The position numbers and the translations under genes were made by a program. This document shows positions 27,339 through 35,647 of a stretch of 64,000 nt of DNA, piece by piece. Position 1 is the stretch's first letter; each line of letters opens with the position of its first letter. The notes below the pieces were generated by a model, which saw only the letters and a program-made list of their open reading frames with translations, made no database searches and had not been told where the DNA came from. This stretch comes from Oscillospiraceae bacterium (GTDB taxonomy: Bacteria; Bacillota; Clostridia; Oscillospirales; Ruminococcaceae): NCBI GenBank assembly GCA_017472965.1, contig JAFUNR010000021.1, positions 54,318 to 118,317 on the forward strand, read 5' to 3'.

Positions 27339-27452
27339 CTTTTCCACCGTCCCTTCTGTTTTTTATTGTAGCCCGCCGCCGGCGGCAAGTCAATCCCGCA
27401 CAGAAGTTTTGAGCCTGTTCCGTTCTTTTGCAACAAAAAAGCAGAGCCCGCA

Positions 27453-27596
27453 GGAATTTGCTGCAACATTTGATGATTTTGGCTCTGTAAGAGCCAAAAT
27501 GGCGGCCACGCCTGGGCCGCCAAATCAAATTTGACGGAGGCAACACGATTTTCGTGTTGCCTCCTGCTGTTTTGCAATTTTGCAACAGCTCCTTTT
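27453..27596 (+). repeat. multi-hairpin repeat, copy A
   Basis: The core GGAATTTGCTGCAACATTTG is followed by hairpin 1 (TTTTGGCTCT/AGAGCCAAAA), hairpin 2 (GGCGGCC/GGGCCGCC) and AAATCAAATTTGACGGAG. Unique to this copy is an extra perfect hairpin, GGAGGCAACACG with complement (27536-27564), before the closing GCTGTT/AACAGC hairpin and a TTTT run. ATTTGAT and ATCAAAT can pair around the two inner hairpins to give a three-way junction. It lies between the aldo/keto reductase stop and the FAD gene start, on the strand opposite to those genes. It is over 80% alike to copies at 44986 and 48619 in the shared core. Confidence 0.85.
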
Positions 27597-27628
27597 GGCG
27601 CATAGCCTGAATCGATCTTTTTCCCGGA

Positions 27629-28789
27629 TTATTTGCCAAAGGTCTGCACGGCGCGCTGCATCCGCTCGATGACCGGCACGCCGAAGGGACAGCGGCTTTC
27701 GCACGCACCGCAGGCTAGGCAGGCATCGGCGGTATTTTCCAGCGCGGTATAGTGCTGCAGCACACTGTCAGCAGGCTTTTTATCCAGCTCCACCAGATCC
27801 AGATACTTGTTGACGGCGGCAATATCGATCCTTGCAGGACAGGGCAGGCAGTGGTTGCAGTACATGCAGCGCCCGCCGGCCTGGAACATGCCCAGAGAGC
27901 CCAACACCGCACTGTGGTCGCGCTCGGCCTCGGTGGCAGACCAGTATTCCATGGCATGCTCCACATCGCTGACGCGCTGCATACCCACCACCACACAGGC
28001 CACCGCCGGCCGGCTGAGCGCATAGCTGATGCACTGGGCCTCGGTAAGCGCCACGCCCAGCGGCGAACGCTCCTCACTGAGCAGCGTGCCCATGGCAAGG
28101 GTCTTCATCACGGTGATGGCCACCCCCCGCTCCTCACAATCGCGGTACAGTTCGGCACGGGCGGGCTCCAGTGTCAGAGCAGAGAAATCCTGCTTTTTGC
28201 CCTGCAGCACCTCGGTGAAGATATCGGGCATATTGACATCCTTGGGAATAAGGTCATACGCCGGGTTCAGCGAAAACATCAGCACATCGATCAGGCCGCT
28301 GTCCACCGCTTTTTTGGCGGTGACGGGATCGTGCGAGCTGATACCCAGCGCACGGACGGTTCCCTTTTCCTTCAGCGAAAGAGCATACTGCATCACGTCG
28401 CTTTGTACCAGCGCATCCCAGTCGGCTTCCTTATCCACAAAATGCAGGAAGCCCACATCGATATAATCGGTCTGCAGACGGGTCAGCAGATCCTCAAAGG
28501 CTTCGGTGCACTCCTTCAGGTCGCGGCTGACCTTGTACTGACCGTCGACCCAGCAGGAGCCGATATGCCCCTGGATCATCACCTGTTCGCGGCGGCCCGC
28601 CAGCGCACGGCCGATATCGGTGCGCACCTGCGGCTCGCTCATAAACACATCCAGATAGTTGATGCCCGCATCCAGTGCGGCATCGATCACCGGCTTGATG
28701 ACGGAATAATCCTTGCCCTGCATATGCTCACAGCCCAGCGAGACAGCGCTGACCGTCATACCTGTTCTTCCCAGTTTGCGGTATTCCAT
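27629..28789 (-). CDS. aldo/keto reductase with C-terminal 4Fe-4S domain
   Basis: This 386-aa enzyme has an aldo/keto reductase barrel (MEYRKLGRTGMTVSAVSLGC; DVFMSEPQVR; about 1-290) fused to a ferredoxin-like tail with two Cys clusters: CMYCNHCLPCP (about 318-328) and CLACGACESRCPFG (about 362-375). This architecture occurs in anaerobes, where electrons for carbonyl reduction probably pass through iron-sulfur clusters. The catalytic Tyr is replaced or shifted in the region FMSEP, so the substrate is uncertain. The ATG has CGGAGG 7 bases upstream. It is probably a single-gene unit; copy A of the repeat lies downstream. Confidence 0.85.
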   Translation of the reverse strand: MEYRKLGRTGMTVSAVSLGCEHMQGKDYSVIKPVIDAALDAGINYLDVFMSEPQVRTDIGRALAGRREQVMIQGHIGSCWVDGQYKVSRDLKECTEAFEDLLTRLQTDYIDVGFLHFVDKEADWDALVQSDVMQYALSLKEKGTVRALGISSHDPVTAKKAVDSGLIDVLMFSLNPAYDLIPKDVNMPDIFTEVLQGKKQDFSALTLEPARAELYRDCEERGVAITVMKTLAMGTLLSEERSPLGVALTEAQCISYALSRPAVACVVVGMQRVSDVEHAMEYWSATEAERDHSAVLGSLGMFQAGGRCMYCNHCLPCPARIDIAAVNKYLDLVELDKKPADSVLQHYTALENTADACLACGACESRCPFGVPVIERMQRAVQTFGK

Positions 28790-28850
28790 GGTATTCCTCC
28801 GTTTTATCTCCACTTTTGCCGCGGCGCTTTGTTTTTCCGCTCTTTGTAAA

Positions 28851-28890
28851 GGAAGCTGCCGCAGGCCTGCAGCAGCTTCCTCCGTTTTTT
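28851..28890. terminator. hairpin between gdhA and aldo/keto reductase gene
   Basis: AGGAAGCTGC (28851-28860) pairs with GCAGCTTCCT (28873-28882). The T-run (TTTTTT) is on the plus-strand side, while on the minus strand the stem is followed only by TTTACA. It probably ends gdhA transcription imperfectly. Confidence 0.55.
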
Positions 28891-28912
28891 GTTATGTAAA
28901 AATATCTTGCGC

Positions 28913-30259
28913 TTATACGCAGCCCTGTGCCTTCATGGCCTCGGCCACCTTCAGGAAACCGGCGATGTTGGCGCCTGCCACCAGATCGCCCTCCATGCCG
29001 TACTCTTTGGCCGCCTTGACAGAGTTATCGTAAATGTTCTTCATGATCTGCTTGAGCTTGGCATCCACCTCTTCGGCAGTCCAGCTGTAGCGCATGGAGT
29101 TCTGGCTCATCTCCAGACCGGAGACCGCCACACCACCGGCGTTGACCGCCTTGGAGGGGGCGACCACCACGCCGTTGGCGGCCAGATATGCCACAGCCTC
29201 GTTGGTGGTGGGCATATTGGAGACCTCCACATAATACTTCAGGCCATTGGCCACCATCTTTTTGGCATCCTCAAGGTTGACCTCATTCTGGGTCGCGCAG
29301 GGCATGATGACATCCACCTTTTCGCCCCAGGGCTTTTCGCCGGCAAAGAAAGGCACACCGAATTTTTCGGCATAATCCTGCACGCGGTTGCGGCAGGAGG
29401 CACGCATCTCCAGCATATAGGCGATCTTCTCGGGGGTGCTGACACCGTCGGCATCGTACACATAGCCGTCGGGGCCGGAGATGGTGACCACCTTGCCGCC
29501 CAGCTCGGTGACCTTCTGCACGGTGCCCCATGCCACATTGCCGAAGCCGGAGACGGCAAAGGTCTTGCCGGCGACCTCCTCGCCGAAAGAAGCCAGCATA
29601 TTCTGCGCATAGTAGACCGCGCCGTAGCCGGTGGCCTCGGGACGGATCAGCGAGCCGCCGTAGGGCACGCCCTTGCCGGTGAGCACACCGGTGAACTCGT
29701 TGCGCAGGCGCTTGTACTGGCCGAACAGATAACCGACCTCCCGTGCGCCGACGCCGATATCCCCGGCGGGCACATCGGTATCCGCGCCGATATGCTTTGC
29801 AAGCTCGGTCATAAAGCTCTGGCAGAAGCGCATCACCTCGCCGTCGGATTTGCCGGCGGGATCAAAGTCGGCGCCGCCCTTGCCGCCGCCCATGGGCAGG
29901 CTGGTCAGGCTGTTTTTCAGTGTCTGCTCAAAGCCGAGGAACTTCATGATGGAGGCATTGACGCTGGGATGGAAACGGATGCCGCCCTTGTAGGGGCCGA
30001 TGGCAGAGTTGAACTGGATGCGGAAGCCGCGGTTGACGTGCAGCTTGCCGGCATCATCCGTCCAGGGCACGCGGAAGATGATCTGGCGCTCCGGCTCAAC
30101 AAAGCGCTCAAAGACACCGGCCTCGATCAGATCGGGGCGCTGCTCGGCCACAGGCTCCAGCGATTCCAGCACCTCAGTGACGGTCTGAATAAATTCAGGC
30201 TCGCCGGGGTTGCGCTTTTTCACACTTTCCAGCAGTTCGCAGAGATATGCATTCTTCAT
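28913..30259 (-). CDS. gdhA: NADP-type glutamate dehydrogenase
   Basis: This 448-aa hexameric-type enzyme catalyses reductive amination of 2-oxoglutarate to glutamate. The catalytic lysine region LPMGGGKGGADFDP, the PAGDIGVGAREVGYLFGQY segment and the nucleotide loop SGFGNVAWG are all clear, and the length is that of bacterial family-I GDH. The start is the ATG after GGGAGGG; the upstream frame lies in the promoter. It has its own strong promoter. With the Leu/Val dehydrogenase and oxoacid oxidoreductase at the right end, it points to active amino acid metabolism. Confidence 0.96.
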   Translation of the reverse strand: MKNAYLCELLESVKKRNPGEPEFIQTVTEVLESLEPVAEQRPDLIEAGVFERFVEPERQIIFRVPWTDDAGKLHVNRGFRIQFNSAIGPYKGGIRFHPSVNASIMKFLGFEQTLKNSLTSLPMGGGKGGADFDPAGKSDGEVMRFCQSFMTELAKHIGADTDVPAGDIGVGAREVGYLFGQYKRLRNEFTGVLTGKGVPYGGSLIRPEATGYGAVYYAQNMLASFGEEVAGKTFAVSGFGNVAWGTVQKVTELGGKVVTISGPDGYVYDADGVSTPEKIAYMLEMRASCRNRVQDYAEKFGVPFFAGEKPWGEKVDVIMPCATQNEVNLEDAKKMVANGLKYYVEVSNMPTTNEAVAYLAANGVVVAPSKAVNAGGVAVSGLEMSQNSMRYSWTAEEVDAKLKQIMKNIYDNSVKAAKEYGMEGDLVAGANIAGFLKVAEAMKAQGCV

Positions 30260-30343
30260 AAAAAACCCTCCCTTATGTATGGTAAAGTCAAGCCGGCCCG
30301 GCGCTTTCCCTTTCGCCGCGGCGGACTGATTTTTTATCTTTAT

Positions 30344-30372
30344 AGTATACTCTGTTCCCACCGTCTTGGCAA
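30344..30372 (-). promoter_or_regulatory. promoter of gdhA
   Basis: Minus strand TTGCCA (30367-30372), 17-base spacer, TATACT (30344-30349), giving a leader of about 80 bases. Confidence 0.85.
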
Positions 30373-30431
30373 TAAAAAAATTCAGTTTTTTTGACAAAAA
30401 TATAAAAAATCAAGTCTTTTTTGCCGCAGAC

Positions 30432-30459
30432 TTGCTTTTCATAAAGAAAATCGTATAAT
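30432..30459 (+). promoter_or_regulatory. promoter of GH99-like/PHP operon
   Basis: TTGCTT (30432-30437), 16-base spacer, TATAAT (30454-30459), 32 bases ahead of the start codon. Confidence 0.75.
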
Positions 30460-30490
30460 GTAAGTAAACCGAAAACAAAGGAGAAGCATC

Positions 30491-31603
30491 ATGCAGAAAT
30501 ACGATATCGCCGCTTATATCTGGCCGGCTTACACCGGCGACGAGCCCCGCACCCGGATGTTCTGGCCCGAGGGCATGGGCGAATGGCAAAGCGTAAAAAA
30601 CAGCGTGAGCAAATACCCCGGGGACACCTGGCCCCGCAAGCCGCTGTGGGGCTATGTGAACGAGGCCGATCCCTATGTGATGGAGATGGAGATCAATGCC
30701 GCCGTGGAGCACGGTGTCAATGTGTTCATCTACGACTGGTACTGGTTTGACGAGCGTCCGTTCCTTGAGAACTGTCTGGACGATGGATTCCTGAAGGCGA
30801 AGAATAACGGAAAGATGAAATTCTACCTGATGTGGGCCAACCACGATGCCAACAGCCTGTGGAACAAGGTCATCTCCGATACGCCTGCCGGCAGCGAAAC
30901 CATCTGGAAGGGTGCGGTGGATGCCGACACCTTTGATGTTGTCTGCGACCGTCTGATCAGCAAATACTTCTGCAAGCCCAACTACTACCGCATCGACGGC
31001 AAGCCGGTTTTCATGATCTACGATCTGGAAAATCTGCTCAAGGGTCTGGGCGGCCCGGAGAACACCCGCGCCAAGCTGGAGGAGTTCCGGCAGAAATGCG
31101 TGGATGCCGGTCTGGGCGGGCTGCACCTGCAGCTGACCCAGTGGGGCGAGCGGGTGCTCAACCTCTCCGGTGTGGACGGCGGTCAAAAGCCGGACAGCGA
31201 GATCGCGCCGTGGCTGGGCTTCAGCAGTCTGACCAACTACCAGTTTGTGCATTTCATCGACATCGACCGCGATTACGCCGACATCGCCGCCGAGGTGCCC
31301 GCCTACTGGGAAAGGTGGACGGAGAAATACCCCATCCCCTACTTCCCCCACATTTCGGTGGGCTGGGACAACAATCCCCGCTTCCACGGCTTCCGTCCCG
31401 GCATCGTGAAAAATGCCACCCCCGAGGAGATCGAAAAAGCGCTGCGCAAGGCAAAGGAATTTGTGGATACCCACGATCTGCCCGCACCGCTGATCACCGT
31501 CAACAGCTGGAATGAATGGACCGAGACCAGCTATCTGGAGCCGGACGATCTGTACGGCTACGGCTATCTGGAAGCCATCAAAAATGTGTTTCTGGAGGAC
31601 TGA
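30491..31603 (+). CDS. GH99-like / WbsX-type domain protein
   Basis: This 370-aa protein starts DIAAYIWPAYTGDEPR and has the pattern of 'glycoside hydrolase family 99-like' (WbsX) proteins: NVFIYDWYWFDERPFLENCL, FMIYDLENL, and a C-terminal TVNSWNEWTETSYLEPDD, in which the NSWNEW motif is highly characteristic. GH99 proper contains endo-alpha-mannosidases, and WbsX proteins occur in polysaccharide loci. The ATG is preceded by AAAGGAGAAG. It has its own promoter and is followed after 4 bases by the PHP gene, whose ribosome site lies inside this gene's last codons. Substrate unknown. Confidence 0.8.
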   Translation: MQKYDIAAYIWPAYTGDEPRTRMFWPEGMGEWQSVKNSVSKYPGDTWPRKPLWGYVNEADPYVMEMEINAAVEHGVNVFIYDWYWFDERPFLENCLDDGFLKAKNNGKMKFYLMWANHDANSLWNKVISDTPAGSETIWKGAVDADTFDVVCDRLISKYFCKPNYYRIDGKPVFMIYDLENLLKGLGGPENTRAKLEEFRQKCVDAGLGGLHLQLTQWGERVLNLSGVDGGQKPDSEIAPWLGFSSLTNYQFVHFIDIDRDYADIAAEVPAYWERWTEKYPIPYFPHISVGWDNNPRFHGFRPGIVKNATPEEIEKALRKAKEFVDTHDLPAPLITVNSWNEWTETSYLEPDDLYGYGYLEAIKNVFLED

Positions 31604-31607
31604 GTCC

Positions 31608-32819
31608 ATGGATCTGACCATGCCGCAGCACCCTGAGGCCCGCGCCGCCAAAAAGATCGATGTGACCAACCGTCTGCCGCAGGCCACCCGCAGCGTATAT
31701 CTGGATGCGGGGCAGGATACTCCTGCCGACCGTGCCGCGCTGGAACAGGCCTTCGCCGCCGGCAGACTTCCGCCGCCGCCCTTCCGGCTGCTGTATGGCG
31801 ATATCCACGGGCACACAGTGCTTTCCGACGGCGGTGTGCAGCCGGAGGTCTATTTTGAGAATATGCGTGCCCGCATGGATTTTTGCGCACTGACCGATCA
31901 CGACCACGGCGGGGTATGGCGCGACACTCTGTACGGCGAAAAATGGCTGCAGATGCAGGCGCTGGGTAAAAAGTATACCCGTCCCGGTGTTTTCAGCGCA
32001 CTGGTGGGCTACGAGCGGGATTCCTACCCGTGGTACGACAACATGATCGTCTATTTTGCCGATCACGAGCACCCCATGCTGGACGGTGCGGTACGGGGCG
32101 AGACCAACGCCGCCGAGCTTTCGGCATGGCTTGCCCGCAGCGATGTGTTCATTGCGCCGCACGATACCGATTTCCGCACCTGCTCCACGGATTTCACCCG
32201 CCGGCCGCCGCAGCTGATGCCCCACGGCATCGAGCTTTACAGCCGCGGCGACTGCGCAGAGTATTTTGACCATCCGCTGAATGTGTACAGCAGCGTGCGC
32301 GGCGGCAGCTGGCAGGATGCTCTGGCCGCAGGCGCACATCCCGCCGCCATCGCCGGCGCGGACGATCACAATGGCATGGGCGGCGCGGATATGCCCGAGC
32401 TGGGCTTTCCCGGCCGCTATCCCGGCATGACCGCCGTCTACGCCGCCGAAAACACCCCCGCCGCCATCTTTGAGGCGCTGCGGGCGCGGCGGTGCTACGC
32501 CTTCATGGGGCCGCAGCGTATCGGCATTGATTTCCGCATCAACGGCGCACTGATGGGCGCCGGACTGACCGAAGCCCCCGATGCACCGGGGCGCACCGTA
32601 TACTGGAGCATCGAAAGCGAAACGCCCCTTGCCAAAGTAACACTGGTAAAAAACGGACAGGATTACTACATCAGCCGCGGCGAAAGCATCGCCTGCTGCC
32701 ATATCATCGATTATGAACGCCAGCAGCCGGAGGATTGCTACTACCTGCGCGCAGAGCTTGCCGACGGCCGCATGGCGTGGACAAGCCCCTGCTGGGTCAC
32801 GCAGCAGACGACTGTATAA
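31608..32819 (+). CDS. PHP-domain (DUF3604-like) metal-dependent hydrolase
   Basis: This 403-aa protein has a PHP-type metal site: YGDIHGHTVLSDG (about 62-74), ALTDHDHGG (about 92-100), FIAPHDTDF and IAGADDHNGMGG. This layout matches the DUF3604/PHP group, predicted phosphoesterases or hydrolases of unknown substrate. A C-terminal beta-domain (about 310-400) follows. The start is the ATG with CTGGAGG overlapping the end of the upstream GH99-like gene, so the two are translationally linked. Their joint role in glycan breakdown or desubstitution is an inference from the operon. Confidence 0.75.
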   Translation: MDLTMPQHPEARAAKKIDVTNRLPQATRSVYLDAGQDTPADRAALEQAFAAGRLPPPPFRLLYGDIHGHTVLSDGGVQPEVYFENMRARMDFCALTDHDHGGVWRDTLYGEKWLQMQALGKKYTRPGVFSALVGYERDSYPWYDNMIVYFADHEHPMLDGAVRGETNAAELSAWLARSDVFIAPHDTDFRTCSTDFTRRPPQLMPHGIELYSRGDCAEYFDHPLNVYSSVRGGSWQDALAAGAHPAAIAGADDHNGMGGADMPELGFPGRYPGMTAVYAAENTPAAIFEALRARRCYAFMGPQRIGIDFRINGALMGAGLTEAPDAPGRTVYWSIESETPLAKVTLVKNGQDYYISRGESIACCHIIDYERQQPEDCYYLRAELADGRMAWTSPCWVTQQTTV

Positions 32820-32829
32820 CACCGCAAAG

Positions 32830-32875
32830 AAAAGATGCGCCGAAGATGGAACTATCCCACCGGCGCATCTTTTTT
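32830..32875. terminator. bidirectional terminator
   Basis: AAAAGATGCGCCG (32830-32842) pairs with CGGCGCATCTTTT (32861-32873), followed by TTCATG. It also overlaps the last bases of spoIIR. Confidence 0.9.
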
Positions 32876-33510
32876 CATGCCGTATTTTCCCGCAGCTTTT
32901 CCAGCCATTCCAGCAGGGCAAACCGGACCTCATAACCGCCGCCCGCAGCCACGCGCACGCCTGCGGTTCCCCAGATACTTTCAGCGGTCTCCGCTGTGTT
33001 CTGTCCGCTTGCGGCGGCCAGACAAAGCGGCGGGAACAGGCAGCACCACCAGTTTTTGCCCTGCGCCTCGCCCAGCTTTACCTGCAGCGCACGGTAGCGC
33101 CCCGCGGGCAGCGTGTATTCGCCGTAGGTACGGGTATCGAACCAGACCGTCTCCAGCGAGACCTCCACCGGACATTCGAACCCCGCAGCGGCAACGGTAC
33201 CCTGTGCAGTCTCCTTCAGCTGCGGCAGCGCCTGCCGGGCAGCGGCCTCAGCCTGCTGCATATCGGTGACGCCGGCAAAAAGTGCGGCACACTCCTCTGT
33301 CAGGGCATCCCGCACCAGCAGCTTGAGCGCCTGATCCTGCTGGGAATCGGAATTTGCCAGCACGTGCAGGCGCAGGGTCTGCTTGCGGATGCCGGCACAC
33401 ACCCGCCCGAAGCTGCACCAGCCGGCGAGCATCACCGCCAGCAGCGTGCCCAGTACCACCGCCGCAAATATGCAGCGCCGGCGGCTGAAAAACAGTTGAA
33501 GCCTTACCAT
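32875..33510 (-). CDS. spoIIR: stage II sporulation protein R
   Basis: This 211-aa protein has an N-terminal transmembrane or signal segment (about 13-33) and the SpoIIR hallmarks TLRLHVLANSDSQQDQ, VRDALTEEC and KNWWCCLFPPLCL. In Bacillus SpoIIR is made in the forespore and signals across the septum to trigger SpoIIGA-dependent processing of pro-sigma-E. Its presence is strong evidence for a sporulation programme. The GTG/ATG region is preceded by AGAGAGGAA. It is divergent from the 43-aa ORF at 33688 and its stop overlaps the shared terminator. Confidence 0.93.
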   Translation of the reverse strand: MVRLQLFFSRRRCIFAAVVLGTLLAVMLAGWCSFGRVCAGIRKQTLRLHVLANSDSQQDQALKLLVRDALTEECAALFAGVTDMQQAEAAARQALPQLKETAQGTVAAAGFECPVEVSLETVWFDTRTYGEYTLPAGRYRALQVKLGEAQGKNWWCCLFPPLCLAAASGQNTAETAESIWGTAGVRVAAGGGYEVRFALLEWLEKLRENTA

Positions 33511-33635
33511 ATGTGAATTCCTCTCTTTTCAGCCCGCGGCTGCATTGCCGCAGGCGGTTTCTCCACCTGATTGTGGGCAGAATCGTTCCGGATAATCTCC
33601 GGCCGAAAATTTTCTTTTTAGGGACAGGCATAAAT

Positions 33636-33664
33636 TTGTACCGCTGCGCAAAGAATGATATGGA
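33636..33664 (+). promoter_or_regulatory. possible promoter of the 43-aa ORF
   Basis: TTGTAC (33636-33641), 17-base spacer ending TGA (extended -10), TATGGA (33659-33664), 24 bases before the start. A forespore sigma promoter is also possible given the spoIIR neighbourhood. Confidence 0.4.
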
Positions 33665-33687
33665 ATTCATTTCGGGGAGGGATCGGT

Positions 33688-33819
33688 ATGCGGCAGAACC
33701 CTTTGCCGTCCGCCGATGCACAGCAGACAGTGCAGCAGACGGCGCAGCGGGCAGATTTCTGGCAAAAGGCACGGGAGCTGGCAGACTGGATGGAACAGAA
33801 GGACAGCGAGGAAAACTAA
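33688..33819 (+). CDS. 43-aa hydrophilic protein next to spoIIR
   Basis: A small complete ORF that begins MRQNPLPSADAQQTVQQTAQ. It starts with ATG 6 bases after GGGGAGGG and ends TAA, 1 base before a strong terminator. The product is Gln/Ala-rich at the start and then forms a predicted amphipathic helix (ADFWQKARELADWMEQKDSE). No family was recognised. A good ribosome site, promoter-like sequence and terminator all argue that it is a real gene; the proximity to spoIIR suggests, but does not show, a sporulation role. Confidence 0.6.
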   Translation: MRQNPLPSADAQQTVQQTAQRADFWQKARELADWMEQKDSEEN

Positions 33820-33820
33820 A

Positions 33821-33855
33821 AAAAGACCTGCCGCAGCGTATGCAGCAGGTCTTTT
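33821..33855. terminator. bidirectional terminator
   Basis: AAAAGACCTGC (33821-33831) pairs with GCAGGTCTTTT (33845-33855). There are T-runs on both strands (TTTTTTT on the minus side), so it serves the 43-aa ORF and the convergent GH36-like operon. Confidence 0.9.
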
Positions 33856-33900
33856 CTCTTATCACACCGGAATATTGCCGGCATACCGCGGTGCGGCGGT

Positions 33901-35616
33901 TTACTCCACAAACAGCATGCCGCCCATGGGCACAGCCAGCGCGGCAAGACTGCCGTCTGCCGTGCCGCTGGCAAGCTGCGTGCCGGTGCAGTCCACCGTG
34001 CGCCAGCTTTTTCCGGCCGCATTTTTCAGGATGAAATCCCCGTGGATGCCGCCGTTGACAGCGATCAGCTTTCCGCCGCCGTATTCCAGCACCGGATCGG
34101 TGTAGGCGGTGACGATGGCCACGCCGTCCTTTTCGGTACCGGTCTGGCTGTAGAGGGCCTCGGGATGACGTGCCCACAGCCGGCCGTCCAGCAGCACATC
34201 GCGGTACTGCCGCCAGAAGGCGAGATAATATTTGAGCACCGCCAACTGTGCGGCGGGCAGCCTGTCGATGAGCACCGAGATCTGGGGCACGGCATACAGG
34301 ATCGCCGCCAGCTGCTGCGCCACGCATTCCGGCGCATCCGCAGTATTCCACATCAGCATATCGGAATGCACCGCAGTACCGCCGCTGGTCAGGCGCAGAT
34401 CCACCACCGCACGGCGGTTGGTCAGAGGATCGTTGGGGCAATCGCCCACACGCAGCATATTGCCGTACTGGCAGATGGCGGGACCTACATAGCTCTGACG
34501 GAATTCGATGAGGATATCCGGCCGGATGGCGCGCAGCGTATCGGTGACCTGCCGCATCAGGGCATCCACAGCTTCCTCCAGCGAGGAGATATCCCGGCGG
34601 GGATCCGGCTGCAGCGAACGGCCCTGCAGGATGAAAGAATCGATAAAATCCAGCTTCAGACCGTCCAGATCCCATTCCTGCACCGCTTTGGCATAGATGC
34701 CGGTCAGGTAATCCCGCACCTTTTTATAGCGGGGGTCCAGTGCAAAGGCCTTGCCGTTGCTGTGCTCACCGTCCAGCAGCATATCCCGGAATTCTTCAAA
34801 GTGTCTGGCATGAATGCCCATGAACGGCACCGAATACCAGATCATCAGCTTCATGCCGGTGGCATGGACGGCATCCGCCAGACCGCGCATATCGGGGATC
34901 CGCTCCGGCTCCCAGTCGCCGCAGTAGGCGTAGCCGCGGCCGGAATCCAGTGTCTGCCAGCCGTCATCCATGATGACGGTATCCATACCCAGCGGAACAG
35001 AAAGACGGCACTGCTCCACGATGGCGGCGGGCTCCAGCTTCTGGTGAAAGCTGTACCACAGCGAATTGAAGGGCAGACGGGCGTGCTCCGGCACGGGGGC
35101 AGGGGTATAGCCGCAGTCGCTGCGCCACCAGTCGGCAGCACTGCGCACCGCCTCGCACCAGTCAACAGGACGTTCATCCAGCCGCAGGGTGACGGTATAT
35201 TCCCCGACCGGGCTGGTGGGCAGTGTGAAAATACGCACAATGCATTCCAGTGCGGCGATCTCCTCCACCACGCCGGTGGAGATTGCCGCGGGGGTGGCCG
35301 CATCGGAGAGTGCCGCCGTCAGCCGGTTCGTGCCGTCGGCAGCGATGAGCGTATGCACCGGCATACCGCTGGCAAGACGGGAACGAGTGGTTTTCGGCGC
35401 CCACTCCGGCGAAATATTGCGCTGCCAGCCGAAATCCGGGTTCCATGCCGAGGTAATCTGTGTAACAGGCATATACCAGCACAGACTGAACTCCTCCGGA
35501 ATAGCCGGCTCCGGCAGCTGCATACGGATATCCACATACCGGATCCCCTGCTCCATGCGCTCCTCTGTGGTGATTTTTGCACCGGCGCTGCCGCCGCGAA
35601 TGATGAAATCCATCAT
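33901..35616 (-). CDS. GH36-like (alpha-galactosidase clan) glycoside hydrolase
   Basis: This 571-aa enzyme has a GH-D clan TIM barrel. VIMDDGWQTLDSGRGY, GMKLMIWYSVPFMG, and the nucleophile motif GLKLDFIDSF (Asp of KLD) are diagnostic. The acid/base is probably the Asp in LRVGDCPNDP. An N-terminal beta-sandwich (about 1-160) and a C-terminal beta-domain flank the barrel. No signal peptide. AAGGAGAGG precedes the ATG. It is the last gene of the operon propeller-GH2-ispE-GH36. Alpha-galactoside hydrolysis is the likely reaction but alternative GH-D specificities exist. Confidence 0.85.
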   Translation of the reverse strand: MMDFIIRGGSAGAKITTEERMEQGIRYVDIRMQLPEPAIPEEFSLCWYMPVTQITSAWNPDFGWQRNISPEWAPKTTRSRLASGMPVHTLIAADGTNRLTAALSDAATPAAISTGVVEEIAALECIVRIFTLPTSPVGEYTVTLRLDERPVDWCEAVRSAADWWRSDCGYTPAPVPEHARLPFNSLWYSFHQKLEPAAIVEQCRLSVPLGMDTVIMDDGWQTLDSGRGYAYCGDWEPERIPDMRGLADAVHATGMKLMIWYSVPFMGIHARHFEEFRDMLLDGEHSNGKAFALDPRYKKVRDYLTGIYAKAVQEWDLDGLKLDFIDSFILQGRSLQPDPRRDISSLEEAVDALMRQVTDTLRAIRPDILIEFRQSYVGPAICQYGNMLRVGDCPNDPLTNRRAVVDLRLTSGGTAVHSDMLMWNTADAPECVAQQLAAILYAVPQISVLIDRLPAAQLAVLKYYLAFWRQYRDVLLDGRLWARHPEALYSQTGTEKDGVAIVTAYTDPVLEYGGGKLIAVNGGIHGDFILKNAAGKSWRTVDCTGTQLASGTADGSLAALAVPMGGMLFVE

Positions 35617-35647
35617 TTCCTCTCCTTTTCTCTTTTCGCCTTATCTG

